Notes: generated by a model not told the origin, from the letters alone. DNA of 13,489 bases from GCA-002712965 sp913048525 (GCA_913048525.1 CAJWWP010000042.1:1-13489); one strand, 5' to 3'. Positions 1 to 7,931 are shown, counted from the first letter of the stretch. A program made the numbers and translations.

Positions 1-62
1 GATGGCGTTATTCCAACTCTAAGTTCCTGATCCGTAGTTTCTTTGGGAATGCCTATTATCAT
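1..62 (-). CDS. Alanine dehydrogenase / NAD(P) transhydrogenase alpha-subunit N-terminus (partial)
   Basis: Only the first 20 codons are inside the window; the gene continues beyond position 1. The translation begins MIIGIPKET and reaches RVGITP by residue 20. This is the signature opening of the AlaDH/PNT N-terminal domain (first beta strand, IPKE loop, then RVxxTP), shared by alanine dehydrogenase and the alpha subunit of proton-translocating NAD(P) transhydrogenase. The visible part cannot separate the two. The start is the ATG at 62-60. No strong Shine-Dalgarno sequence lies close by, so translation may partly depend on the gene upstream. It lies 41 bases downstream of the D-2-hydroxyacid dehydrogenase gene on the same strand, so the two are probably co-transcribed. 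It was found by reading the reverse complement of the window edge. Confidence 0.72.
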   Translation of the reverse strand, partial: MIIGIPKETTDQELRVGITP

Positions 63-103
63 ATTGGTCGACTGCTTTATCTATATCCTTAAAATAATGT
101 GAA

Positions 104-1114
104 TCACATGTTCACGCAATTAGTGAGTTTTCCTTCTGCCAAATAGCCTTCTAAAGTTGATAGGATGGCTTCGGCCAATTTTAGTCTTGAAGAGACACTG
201 TGTCCTCCAAAGTGAGGAGTTGCAATAAAATTTTTTAGGGTTAGTAATGGGTGGTTAATGGGGATTGGTTCTGGGTTTATCACGTCTAGCCCTGCCCCAG
301 CTATTTTATTCGTTGCTAATGCTTCGTATAGAGATTCCGTATCAACAATCTCCCCTCTGGCAGTGTTAACCAGTACTGCATTCGACTTCATAAGATTAAA
401 TTGGTCAGGTCCAAACATGTGGTAAGTCTTATCTGTGAGCGGGACATTTATACTTATAAAGTCGGCGCACTGGATACCTTCTTCAAACTTGGATACCCAT
501 TCAATTCCCATTTCTCTTTCCAAATCTTCTTTTCTTGTACGAGAGTAATAGGAAATATTCATTCCGAATCCAATGGCTCTACGGCAGACTTCCACCCCGG
601 TCTCTCCTAGTCCAACTATAAGCAAGTTGGAATCTTTAAGATCCGACCCAAGAAGGCTGTCTGCATGATCAATTTGGTTATGTGATGTCTGACCCTTTGT
701 CCACTTACCACTTCGGACATGTTTGTCCGCTCTATAAATATTTTTTGCGATGGTTAATATCAAAGCAAAATTTAATTCCGCAACGTTGTCCTGCAAAATA
801 TGTGGATTATTACAGACCGGTATACGGTTCTTTGTAGCTGTTTCAATGTCGATGTTGTCGTATCCAACCCCAACATCAGCAATGATCTTTAAAGAATCTT
901 TGGCCGAATCTATAATCTCTCTGTCAATCGTCAGGGCTGAATCAGTCAATAAGGCATTGCAATTGCGGAGTTTTTGCATCAAAACGGTTTTAGGAATTTG
1001 ATATTCCTCTTCCCAGAACTCGAAAGATGCGATCTTATTTACATTATGATTAACGAACGGGGACCTGGGAATAATGGTTGATGGCACAGTACATAAAATC
1101 TTGAAGCGATCCAT
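104..1114 (-). CDS. D-2-hydroxyacid dehydrogenase (phosphoglycerate dehydrogenase-like)
   Basis: Predicted cytoplasmic NAD(P)-dependent oxidoreductase interconverting a D-2-hydroxyacid and a 2-oxo acid. At 336 residues it has the usual family length, with no C-terminal ACT domain. The split catalytic domain carries GVGYDNID near residue 82. The Rossmann domain has the GLGETG nucleotide loop at 168-173. The catalytic triad is intact: R253 in TARGEIVD, E282 in the NPEP segment and H301 in ATPHFGG. After the second Rossmann strand the chain reads SRTRK (191-195). Basic residues there favour NADP(H), which together with the fold suggests a glyoxylate/hydroxypyruvate reductase-like enzyme. The ATG at 1114 is preceded by AGGAGG. 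The gene diverges from a second family member at 1264 and precedes the partial AlaDH/PNT gene. The family is secure; the substrate is not known. Confidence 0.92.
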   Translation of the reverse strand: MDRFKILCTVPSTIIPRSPFVNHNVNKIASFEFWEEEYQIPKTVLMQKLRNCNALLTDSALTIDREIIDSAKDSLKIIADVGVGYDNIDIETATKNRIPVCNNPHILQDNVAELNFALILTIAKNIYRADKHVRSGKWTKGQTSHNQIDHADSLLGSDLKDSNLLIVGLGETGVEVCRRAIGFGMNISYYSRTRKEDLEREMGIEWVSKFEEGIQCADFISINVPLTDKTYHMFGPDQFNLMKSNAVLVNTARGEIVDTESLYEALATNKIAGAGLDVINPEPIPINHPLLTLKNFIATPHFGGHSVSSRLKLAEAILSTLEGYLAEGKLTNCVNM

Positions 1115-1208
1115 TAGCCCTCCTGTTTTGGCAATTCTAGCAAAATGGATACTTTTCCAGTCAGAATTTGGTTATTTCATTCGGGACTATAAAGGTTCAA
1201 TGCCATTG

Positions 1209-1214
1209 TATAAT
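1209..1214 (+). promoter_or_regulatory. Candidate -10 box for the 1264 dehydrogenase gene
   Basis: A perfect TATAAT lies 49 bases before the chosen ATG. No good -35 hexamer sits 16-18 bases upstream. Immediately before it is the short palindrome CAATG-C-CATTG (1198-1208), which could be a regulator half-site. This is pattern recognition only, in a 149-base gap between divergent genes. Confidence 0.3.
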
Positions 1215-1251
1215 CGTCCTACTCCGACAAGGTACCGTAACTGAAATTCTT

Positions 1252-1257
1252 AAGGAG
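1252..1257 (+). promoter_or_regulatory. Shine-Dalgarno site that sets the start at 1264
   Basis: AAGGAG lies 6 bases before the ATG at 1264. The open frame extends back to 1168, but the extra 32 residues lack family homology and no comparable site precedes 1168. The 1264 start places the first beta strand (MKVVVTS) exactly at the N-terminus. Confidence 0.7.
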
Positions 1258-1263
1258 AATGTC

Positions 1264-2217
1264 ATGAAAGTAGTTGTAACAAGCCTGCTTGGGGACGGAT
1301 TCGAGGAAAGTCTCCTAGAGGAATTTCCTGACCTTGACCTAGTTTTTGCGTCGACAGAGGAAGATCAGGCTCGTGAAATTAGGGATGCAGACATTTTTAT
1401 GGGAGAACCTACGCGGGAGGTTTTCATAGAAGCTCAACGGCTTCGCTGGCTACACTGTCCCGGCACTGGGATAAATAAATTGACCCCGATAACAGAACTT
1501 GTCGACAGTGATGTTGTCCTTACCAATGCACGTGGTCCCCATACTGCTCCAATGGCTGATCATGTCTTCTCTATGTGTTTAGCCTTTGCCCATCGCACTA
1601 ACGATATGATGTCAGACCAGAGAACCCACCTTTGGGACGGTTCTAAGTACACTCGTTCATTCATTGATATGGAAGATGGCACAATGGGAATTCTTGCCTT
1701 GGGAGGTATAGGTATGGCTGTCGCGCGCAGGGCGACGGGATTTGGGATGGATGTGTATGCAGTTGATGAGAACCCGATAGCTCCCCCTCCGGGGGTTAAA
1801 GATGTCTGGGGTCTGGACCGACTGGATGATCTGATGAAAATATCGGACTGGCTTGTAATAACGGCGCCATACACACCAGATTCAAAGGGAATGATTGGTG
1901 AAAGAGAGCTTGCTTTGATGAAGTCAAGTGCTCACATGATTATTATTTCTCGTGGAGGAATTGTAGATGAAGATTCCTTATTCGACGCGATTAAAAATGA
2001 AAGAATAGCTGGGGCAGGGATAGATGCTTTTGAGATTGAACCGTTGCCCACGGATAGTCCATGGTGGGATCTGGAGAATGTAATTATCTCACCACATGCT
2101 TCTTCCGATAGCCCCCGAACGTATGAAGGTAGGCGCGAAATATTCAAAGAGAACATTCGTAGATTTCTAGCGAACAAACCCTTTATATATGTCTGTGACA
2201 AGATAGCTGGGTTCTAG
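1264..2217 (+). CDS. D-2-hydroxyacid dehydrogenase, second paralogue
   Basis: NAD(P)-dependent D-2-hydroxyacid dehydrogenase of 317 residues, counted from the ATG that has AAGGAG in front of it. The catalytic residues are present: R230 in SRGGIVDE, E259 in FEIEP and H278 in SPHAS. The nucleotide-binding loop reads ALGGIG (145-150), so the first glycine of the usual GxGxxG is alanine, a tolerated but uncommon change. The second Rossmann strand ends in D168 (YAVDEN), which favours NAD(H). The paralogue at 104-1114 has a basic stretch there, so the two divergent enzymes may use different cofactors and perhaps run in opposite directions. The N-terminal half (RWLHCPGTGINKL) matches the CtBP/GhrA-like branch more than SerA. 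The substrate is unknown. The gene is followed by 253 bases with no recognisable gene. Confidence 0.92.
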   Translation: MKVVVTSLLGDGFEESLLEEFPDLDLVFASTEEDQAREIRDADIFMGEPTREVFIEAQRLRWLHCPGTGINKLTPITELVDSDVVLTNARGPHTAPMADHVFSMCLAFAHRTNDMMSDQRTHLWDGSKYTRSFIDMEDGTMGILALGGIGMAVARRATGFGMDVYAVDENPIAPPPGVKDVWGLDRLDDLMKISDWLVITAPYTPDSKGMIGERELALMKSSAHMIIISRGGIVDEDSLFDAIKNERIAGAGIDAFEIEPLPTDSPWWDLENVIISPHASSDSPRTYEGRREIFKENIRRFLANKPFIYVCDKIAGF

Positions 2218-2470
2218 TGAGAGGTTTAATAATCCAAAACTTCTTACTTAGTAGAACGCTTATTTTGTTAACTAGAGTAGAGGTGAGAACTAATACGACT
2301 TGAACTGTGTAATTTACCCGTATGGCGAAACTCATCAAGAATCACTCTGGAATAATCAGGTGATGTTGATTTGTATTAAAGGGACGGTATTCTAACGAAT
2401 GAAAAGAGATAACCAGTACGTTAACGATGACAGTGTCTTAACTGCATGTACGGAGCCTGTTTGTTGACTG

Positions 2471-3220
2471 TTATTGCGCTGTGGTACCTCCGTCTATCAC
2501 CAGCTCAGAGCCAGTGACAAACCGTGATTCATCTGATGCCAGGAATAAGACTGCAAAAGCGACATCCTTTGGTTCAGCAAAGGTACCTAGTGGAGTTATA
2601 GATATTCTGTTAGACATTCGTTCTTCATTAGAAAATATGTCGTGAACCATATCGGTATCTATTAGACCCGGGTGGACAGAGTTACATCGGATCTGCTCTG
2701 GGCCATACTCTACAGCAGTCGATTTCGTTAACAGTCGAACGGCGCCCTTACTAGCACCATATGCTGCGGACGTAGAACCGACGAGCCCCGCAACGGATGA
2801 GATGTTTACTATTGATCCTCCACCTACTTTTCTCATTGCTGGTATTACTGCTTTCGTGCCTAAAAATACTCCCTTTGAGTTGACGTCGTGTATCCGGTCC
2901 CACTCTTCCACAGAAGTTTCTTCGATACCTTTCCGTAAAAGTATTCCAGCATTATTAACCAATATGTTTAACTCGCCGTAAATTTCTATAGCTTTCTTAA
3001 CTGCTTCGTTCCAGTCTTGTTCCTTTGTTACATCTAGATGAATATATTTTGCATCTCCACCAGCAGCGTTAATCTCAGCTTCTGTGCTCTTGCCTTCTTC
3101 GTCAAGGATGTCACCCAAAACAACTTTGGCCCCCTCGCTGGCAAACAATTTGGCTTCTGCAGCACCTTGACCCCTAGCTCCCCCGGAAATTAGAGCAGTT
3201 TTTCCTTCCAGTCTTGTCAT
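2471..3220 (-). CDS. Short-chain dehydrogenase/reductase, SDR-1
   Basis: Classical SDR oxidoreductase of 249 residues, the family's normal length. Motifs in order: cofactor loop GGARGQG (13-19), acidic D37 after the second strand (favours NAD over NADP), D63 contacting adenine, NNAG at 89-92, N114 of the catalytic tetrad, S142 in NISSVAG, and Y154/K158 in YGASK. The C-terminus has the usual VTGSELVIDGG. All catalytic residues are present, so an active alcohol/carbonyl oxidoreductase is expected. By eye it is the close paralogue of SDR-2 at 6549, sharing GGARGQGAAEA, a DILD-EGK segment, KGVFLGTK and SKGAVR. The ATG has AGGAGG upstream on the minus strand (about 3225-3231). It diverges from the enolase-superfamily gene, and the 212 bases between them carry a strong inverted repeat only 22 bases from this start codon. 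The substrate is unknown. Confidence 0.92.
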   Translation of the reverse strand: MTRLEGKTALISGGARGQGAAEAKLFASEGAKVVLGDILDEEGKSTEAEINAAGGDAKYIHLDVTKEQDWNEAVKKAIEIYGELNILVNNAGILLRKGIEETSVEEWDRIHDVNSKGVFLGTKAVIPAMRKVGGGSIVNISSVAGLVGSTSAAYGASKGAVRLLTKSTAVEYGPEQIRCNSVHPGLIDTDMVHDIFSNEERMSNRISITPLGTFAEPKDVAFAVLFLASDESRFVTGSELVIDGGTTAQ

Positions 3221-3241
3221 GATTCCCTCCTTACATCAGGT

Positions 3242-3281
3242 TGTCTACTCCACCAATATACATGTATTCATGGAGTAGACA
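3242..3281. promoter_or_regulatory. Inverted repeat with nested palindrome (candidate operator or leader hairpin)
   Basis: TGTCTACTCCA (3242-3252) and TGGAGTAGACA (3271-3281) are perfect 11-base inverted arms separated by 18 bases. The spacer contains a second perfect palindrome, ATACATGTAT (3258-3267). It starts 22 bases upstream of the SDR-1 ATG and lies in the divergent gap shared with the enolase-superfamily gene. It could be a dimeric regulator's operator, or a hairpin in the SDR-1 leader RNA. No regulator gene is nearby to pair with it. Confidence 0.5.
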
Positions 3282-3320
3282 TACCTATGGCGCAATGTAG
3301 TGATATCGACTTTTTTGATA

Positions 3321-3333
3321 ACCTCTTGGAGGT
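3321..3333. promoter_or_regulatory. Short inverted repeat ACCTC-TTG-GAGGT
   Basis: Five-base arms around a three-base centre, flanked by the overlapping palindrome GGTAACC (3331-3337). It lies midway in the SDR-1/enolase divergent gap, about 100 bases from the enolase-superfamily start. It may be a minor regulatory site, but arms this short also occur by chance. Confidence 0.2.
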
Positions 3334-3420
3334 AACCATTAATAACTGTCGGTATTTAACTTAAGAATCGAAACATTTACGTATTTGGATAAGTAACGCA
3401 GTGTGGCCAAGCAGTTAACC

Positions 3421-3426
3421 AAAGGA
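3421..3426 (+). promoter_or_regulatory. Shine-Dalgarno site supporting a TTG start at 3433
   Basis: AAAGGA lies 6 bases before TTG at 3433. The next in-frame ATG is codon 26 and would remove the first beta strand of the enolase N-terminal domain (LKITDVKLIPF), so the TTG start is preferred. Confidence 0.6.
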
Positions 3427-3432
3427 TAAGGA

Positions 3433-4569
3433 TTGTCTGAAAAAGTTCGACTTAAAATTACTGACGTTAAGCTTATTCCATTCAAAGAGTATCGAACGAT
3501 CGGTGAAATGGAACCAGCGTGGGATCCGGGAAGAAGCCGGCCTCATGATTTTGGGGCTGAATCGTTTGTTGAAGTTCACACAGACCAAGGGTTGACAGGA
3601 ATAGGTCCGAGTGTTGATGCCAGACTCATGCCTGCCATAAAAGAATATCTATTGGGTGAGGATCCTTTTGATATTGAAAGGCACGCCCATGTTCTCCGTT
3701 ATTACGCTTGGGGTGCAGCTTACCATGGCACCGCAGGTGTTGATATTGCATTGTGGGATCTTATTGGTAAAGCGACTGACCAACCTCTCTACAAAATTTG
3801 GGGTGGTGGTAGTGACAGAGTAATTCCTTATGCAAGTTTGATTCTTCTTTCTACACCAGAGGAAAGAGCCGAAATGGCGATGCGGTTAATGGAGGAGGGA
3901 TGGAAAGCTATTAAGATACGGATACATCATGAGACTCTTGCCGAGGATATACGGACTGTTCAATCAGTAATAGAAGCAGTAGGTGGCAGAATGACCGTGA
4001 TGGTGGATGCAAACCAGGCTGAATCCAACGGTACATGGCAACCGGGTATTCAATGGGATTATCGGAGGGCCGCAGAAACCAGCTTGGCTTTACAGGAACT
4101 AGGAGTTTACTGGCTGGAGGAACCCTTAACTGGGTTTGAATTCGACAAGCTTGCCCAGCTCAATTCCTCGGTACACATGCCTATCGCAGGGGGTGAAGGT
4201 TTACCAGGATTACACGATTTTCTCAGAGTCTGCCAGAAGGACTCCTATGATATTTTGCAGCCGGAGATATTAGTGCTGCATGGTGCGACGGCGATGCGGA
4301 AAATTGGTACTTTGGCCGAGTTGTATGGAAAACAAATTGTGCCCCACAATGGTGGAGGCAATCTTGGTGTCATCGCACACCTACACTTGGTTGCTTCATG
4401 GAGTCATGCCCCATTTCTTGAAATTTTGCATGATCCACCAATTGGAGACTACATGCATGGATTCTCAATAATGAAGGACCCTCCAAGAGTGAAAGAAGAT
4501 GGGTTTATCTCTGTACCACAGGGTCCAGGTCTAGGGGTTGAAATCGATCGTAGTTTGATCAAAAAATAG
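3433..4569 (+). CDS. Enolase-superfamily protein, mandelate racemase-like
   Basis: Cytoplasmic enzyme of 378 residues with the N-terminal capping domain (about 8-125) followed by the TIM-barrel domain. Family members use Mg2+ to stabilise an enolate formed next to a carboxylate; many are acid-sugar dehydratases or racemases. Metal ligands are D192 (MVDANQ), E229 (WLEEP) and E255 (GGEG). The expected catalytic His is H305 (VPHNGG), and E330 (FLEIL) matches the mandelate racemase electrophile. Two catalytic positions look atypical. The KxK motif reads K161-I-R163, and the Asp that pairs with the catalytic His appears to be Glu (E278 in LQPEI). The start is TTG with AAAGGA upstream. It diverges from SDR-1 and lies 210 bases ahead of the ThDP gene, which suggests a shared pathway. 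A second family member begins at 13258. The family is certain; the reaction and substrate are not. Confidence 0.93.
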   Translation: MSEKVRLKITDVKLIPFKEYRTIGEMEPAWDPGRSRPHDFGAESFVEVHTDQGLTGIGPSVDARLMPAIKEYLLGEDPFDIERHAHVLRYYAWGAAYHGTAGVDIALWDLIGKATDQPLYKIWGGGSDRVIPYASLILLSTPEERAEMAMRLMEEGWKAIKIRIHHETLAEDIRTVQSVIEAVGGRMTVMVDANQAESNGTWQPGIQWDYRRAAETSLALQELGVYWLEEPLTGFEFDKLAQLNSSVHMPIAGGEGLPGLHDFLRVCQKDSYDILQPEILVLHGATAMRKIGTLAELYGKQIVPHNGGGNLGVIAHLHLVASWSHAPFLEILHDPPIGDYMHGFSIMKDPPRVKEDGFISVPQGPGLGVEIDRSLIKK

Positions 4570-4779
4570 TAGGTTTTTATTTCCCCATTGAGATCTTTTC
4601 TATTATTTCTTTGGTCTGGCCAAGAGTTTGTGGTTGCGTGATTAAACGGTGTGGTATAACGACTTTGTGTAGAATGACCTTTCTTTTGTTGGGAGCAAAA
4701 ATCATTTGAAAAGTTATGTAGAAGTTTAATCGAGACAGGAACGCTCCCTTAAATTAGATATTAGGTAGGAATTATCAAT

Positions 4780-6453
4780 ATGTCAGAAATTGAAGCGGGT
4801 CAGGCAGTAATAGAATTGCTTAGGGCTGAGGGTGTGGAATATGTGTTTGGGGTCACTGGGCTAACTACAAATAGCATGGTGACACAGATGTATGGCAGAG
4901 AAGATATTAAATTTATAGACACTAGACATGAAGAGGGCGCGATACTGATGGCCTATGGATATTCTAAATCCACAGGAAAACCGTCTGTATGTATGACTAC
5001 CTCCGGTCCGGGCACAATAAATCTAGCTGGTGGTATGTCTCTTGCTCTGAAGGGTCGGGCTCCCGTCATTGCTATTGCTGGTGACACAGCAATGGAGTAC
5101 ATAGGTAGGGATGGTTCGCAGGCTTTTGATCTTGTCAATATATTCAAACCGTTGACCAAAATGGCTGTTCAGGCGAATAATACCGAAAGAGTGCCTGACC
5201 TAATTCGTGAAGCATTTAGAGTGGCAATGTGGGGCAAGCAGGGCCCAGTACTTCTTGATATTCCAAGAGACCTATTAGATAAGAAGACCCTTTCAGACCA
5301 AATTTTAAGCCCTAATCAGTACCGAACGGTAAATCCTAAGAATTCAGGGGATATTCAATCTGTTACCCAAGCTGCGAGAATTTTGTTAGCAGCGGAAAGC
5401 CCCCTTCTGCTGGCTGGGGGAGGGGTTGTGGATGGAGAAGCGTCTCTTGAAGCCGTACGCTTAGCAGAACTTTTAGACATGGCTATGGTTCCTTCTTATG
5501 GTCATAATGATGCTATTCCTAACAGTCACCCTCATTATGTGGGTTCCCCTGGTGGCCGCGGTTCGGGAGAAGCACATGAAGTAATGGACAAAGCGGATGT
5601 CATACTCGCGCTGGGTACTAGGATCAACCAGGGTTCCAGTTCATGGGATTATAGTGTTATCAATGAAGACACAAAGATTATCCAGATAGATATCGATCCT
5701 ATTGAGATCGGCCGAAATTACCCAGTGACTGTCGGCATCGTTGGAGATGCGCAAAGGGTAGCTCAACAGATAATAGAGGCGGTGTGTGAGATTTCTTCCA
5801 CTGGTAAAACTAATAATTCTTGGAAATCAGAATTTCAATCCATAGCTAGGAAGCGAATACAAAGACTACAGTCAGAGAGAACTTTAAACTCTGACCCAAT
5901 GATGCCACAGCAGGTCTTCCCTGAATTAACTAAAGCATTACCCAAAGGCTCAATGGTCACGATCGATGCCGGTGTGGCACCCGGACTTTCCTATGACAGG
6001 ATTTCTTTCGAAGAGCCGAGAACCATGTTTAACTACGCTGGACAGGGTGCGTTGGGAATGGGTTTTAGCGTTGGATTGGGGACTAAACTTGGCAGGCCGG
6101 AAAGAGCTGCAATTAGTATTCATGGTGACGGAGGTTTTCTTTATACCTGTGGAGAATTGAATACAGCTGTACGGCACAATATACCTTCAGTCAGTATTGT
6201 GTTGAACAATAATTGTATGGGAGCAGAAAAGTCCCAGCAGAAAGCTTTACACAATGAAAGATATGTGGGCGTGGATCTTGAAAATCCACGATTTGACCAA
6301 CTGGCAGAGGTTTTTGGAGCAAAAGGATACTATGTAGATCATCCATCAGAAATAACGGATGTGGTTACAGAAGCAGTAAAAAATAATGTGCCTTCGGTGA
6401 TTGAAATTCCAGTTCAGGAATATTTTCCACCGTCGGCTCCCACACCCCGTTAG
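4780..6453 (+). CDS. Thiamine diphosphate-dependent enzyme, acetolactate synthase-like
   Basis: Enzyme of 557 residues with the three-domain layout of the acetolactate synthase/pyruvate oxidase group: N-terminal pyrimidine-binding domain (about 3-165), central domain (about 190-335, VVDGE and LALGTRINQGS segments) and C-terminal pyrophosphate-binding domain (about 375-545). The cofactor-activating glutamate is E51 in RHEEGA; the usual RHEQGA here has Glu after the catalytic Glu. The ThDP/Mg motif runs from GDG (449-451) to NN (476-477). Such enzymes decarboxylate a 2-oxo acid and release or transfer the resulting acyl or aldehyde unit. Retention of E51 argues against glyoxylate carboligase. 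No regulatory small subunit gene follows, so a catabolic lyase or decarboxylase is more likely than branched-chain biosynthesis. The ATG has AGGTAGGAA upstream. SDR-2 follows after 95 bases and may act on its product (inference). Confidence 0.9.
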   Translation: MSEIEAGQAVIELLRAEGVEYVFGVTGLTTNSMVTQMYGREDIKFIDTRHEEGAILMAYGYSKSTGKPSVCMTTSGPGTINLAGGMSLALKGRAPVIAIAGDTAMEYIGRDGSQAFDLVNIFKPLTKMAVQANNTERVPDLIREAFRVAMWGKQGPVLLDIPRDLLDKKTLSDQILSPNQYRTVNPKNSGDIQSVTQAARILLAAESPLLLAGGGVVDGEASLEAVRLAELLDMAMVPSYGHNDAIPNSHPHYVGSPGGRGSGEAHEVMDKADVILALGTRINQGSSSWDYSVINEDTKIIQIDIDPIEIGRNYPVTVGIVGDAQRVAQQIIEAVCEISSTGKTNNSWKSEFQSIARKRIQRLQSERTLNSDPMMPQQVFPELTKALPKGSMVTIDAGVAPGLSYDRISFEEPRTMFNYAGQGALGMGFSVGLGTKLGRPERAAISIHGDGGFLYTCGELNTAVRHNIPSVSIVLNNNCMGAEKSQQKALHNERYVGVDLENPRFDQLAEVFGAKGYYVDHPSEITDVVTEAVKNNVPSVIEIPVQEYFPPSAPTPR

Positions 6454-6548
6454 CACTTCCATTTTGAGACAAGACTTTGAAACTAGTTAATTTCGGAGAT
6501 TGCAGTCTGTTTACTCACTATAAAGGAACTTAATTAGGAGGGTCGGAG

Positions 6549-7301
6549 ATGAGACTGAAGGGGAAAGTAGCTTTAATCACTGGTGGGGCTAGAGGGCAAG
6601 GAGCTGCGGAAGCGAGATTATTTGCCGAGGAAGGCGCGAGAGTCGTCATAACGGATATTCTTGATGATGAAGGTAAGAAATTAGAAGCAGAGATCATAGA
6701 ACTTGGTGGTGAATGCTTATTTATGCACCAAGATGTCTCGAGTTCGCAAGACTGGGAAAAGATTGTTTCAGCGACGGTAAGACAATTCGGAAAAATTGAT
6801 ATTTTATTAAACAACGCTGGTATCGCAGTCTGGGGGACAAACGACGACACTTCGGAAGAAATATGGGACAACGTGATGGATATAAATGCCAAAGGTGTGT
6901 TCTTAGGTACAAAATATGTAATCCCTGAGATGAAAAAATCCGGTGGTGGATCTATCATTAATGTATCGTCTATTTCTGGAATAATTGGACAACCAACCAT
7001 CCAACCCGTCTACAATGCTTCAAAGGGAGCAGTTAGGATATTCACTAAATCCACTGCGGTGCAATACGGCCAATATGGCATAAGGGCAAATTCAATCCAC
7101 CCAGGTGGAGTGGATACGGACATGATTGCTCATAGGATCCAGGGGGATGAATCTAAACAAAGAATTAAAGATACAGTCCCTCTACAAAGAATTGCCAAGC
7201 CTATTGAAATAGCCTACGGAGCACTGTTCCTAGCATCTGATGAATCGTCTTATATGACAGGCAGTGAAATGGTGATCGATGGCGGTGTTACGGCTTCCTA
7301 A
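6549..7301 (+). CDS. Short-chain dehydrogenase/reductase, SDR-2
   Basis: Classical SDR of 250 residues with a full set of motifs: GGARGQG (12-18), D36 after the second strand (NAD preference), D62, NNAG at 88-91, N113, S141 in NVSSISG, and Y155/K159 in YNASK. It closes with MTGSEMVIDGG. It is the near paralogue of SDR-1 (2471-3220); by eye about half or more of the positions agree along the full length. The loop before the catalytic Tyr is one residue longer here. The start ATG has AGGAGG upstream (in TTAGGAGGGTCGGAG). It lies 95 bases after the ThDP gene on the same strand, so it may share a transcript and reduce or oxidise that enzyme's carbonyl product. It converges with the nuclease gene, with only 54 bases between the stop codons. 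The substrate is unknown. Confidence 0.92.
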   Translation: MRLKGKVALITGGARGQGAAEARLFAEEGARVVITDILDDEGKKLEAEIIELGGECLFMHQDVSSSQDWEKIVSATVRQFGKIDILLNNAGIAVWGTNDDTSEEIWDNVMDINAKGVFLGTKYVIPEMKKSGGGSIINVSSISGIIGQPTIQPVYNASKGAVRIFTKSTAVQYGQYGIRANSIHPGGVDTDMIAHRIQGDESKQRIKDTVPLQRIAKPIEIAYGALFLASDESSYMTGSEMVIDGGVTAS

Positions 7302-7355
7302 CCAACGGTAGAGTACCTTTGTGTACGATGCATTTCGGTACTATTCTCGACACCT

Positions 7356-7931
7356 TTATTTTGACGAACATGTCCCCCAGAGTCCTTTTCCATACTTGAT
7401 TCCTTGTTCTTGCTTGAGTAGATAGGATTGTTTTCTGGAACTATTACCTTCCTCGTAAACTCGCGCGTATCCGCCATCAATCAATGTTTCATTAAAATCT
7501 ATGCCACTCATATCAACATATGCCAGTAATCTATCGTAGTAACCTCTTCTTCCAGACAGTTCATCAAAGATTAGGGTTACGTCTTTCCCTTCCAACGTAG
7601 ATTTCGCTTTTTCATAGGCTTTAACTCCCCAATCGTGTAAACATTCAATATCGGTTACCCCCTTAAATTTATTAGGCTTGTTAGCTGAGCCAATTTCAGG
7701 GGTGTCTATGGCTAAAAGTCGGACTTTGTCGGCCTCACCGTTTCTAAAAAGTACCTCAATTGTGTCACCATCGATTACTCTGGTGACCTCCACTATCACC
7801 GACATGCTGGAAGACTTGGTGTAAGTTGATGACACAGAGGTTACATTTGTTGATTTACTAGTTGTTATCTGGGGTGCATAAGTTGGATATGTCTTTGTTT
7901 TCGCCTTTTCAGATAAACATCCGGTCATCAC
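7356..7931 (-). CDS. Thermonuclease-like (SNase domain) exported protein, probable lipoprotein
   Basis: Small Ca2+-dependent nuclease domain (about 45-188) of the staphylococcal nuclease family, which cleaves DNA and RNA phosphodiesters. Equivalents of the active-site residues are all present: D56 (DGDT), R71 (VRLLAIDTPE), D76, T77, E79 and R134 (YDRLLAYV). The C-terminus has the usual GYARVY and GKGLWG segments. Residues 6-43 form a Ser/Thr/Lys-rich linker, as seen behind lipidated cysteines. As called, the protein begins GTG-ATG directly at MTGC, so the lipobox cysteine would be residue 5 and almost no signal peptide remains; no Shine-Dalgarno sequence precedes it. A hydrophobic signal-like segment sits just upstream in another frame (see findings), so the annotated 5' end is probably incomplete. 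It lies 135 bases downstream of SDR-3 on the same strand. Confidence 0.85.
   Translation of the reverse strand: MMTGCLSEKAKTKTYPTYAPQITTSKSTNVTSVSSTYTKSSSMSVIVEVTRVIDGDTIEVLFRNGEADKVRLLAIDTPEIGSANKPNKFKGVTDIECLHDWGVKAYEKAKSTLEGKDVTLIFDELSGRRGYYDRLLAYVDMSGIDFNETLIDGGYARVYEEGNSSRKQSYLLKQEQGIKYGKGLWGTCSSK

Noticed and set aside
1168..1263. Longer N-terminus for the 1264 dehydrogenase
   Set aside because: The extra 32 residues precede the first beta strand, lack family similarity and have no Shine-Dalgarno site, whereas AAGGAG sits just ahead of 1264.
2218..2470. Small ORF of 22 codons at 2399-2467 in the convergent gap
   Set aside because: It has no Shine-Dalgarno site, no recognisable sequence, and is easily a chance ORF.
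4780..6453. Glyoxylate carboligase identity for the ThDP enzyme
   Set aside because: Glyoxylate carboligase lacks the ThDP-activating Glu, which is present here as E51 (RHEEGA). A nearby HIBADH-family gene alone is not enough.
7312..7342. AGTACC / GGTACT inverted repeat between SDR-2 and the nuclease gene as a terminator
   Set aside because: The stem is only six bases with a 19-base loop, and there is no T-tract.
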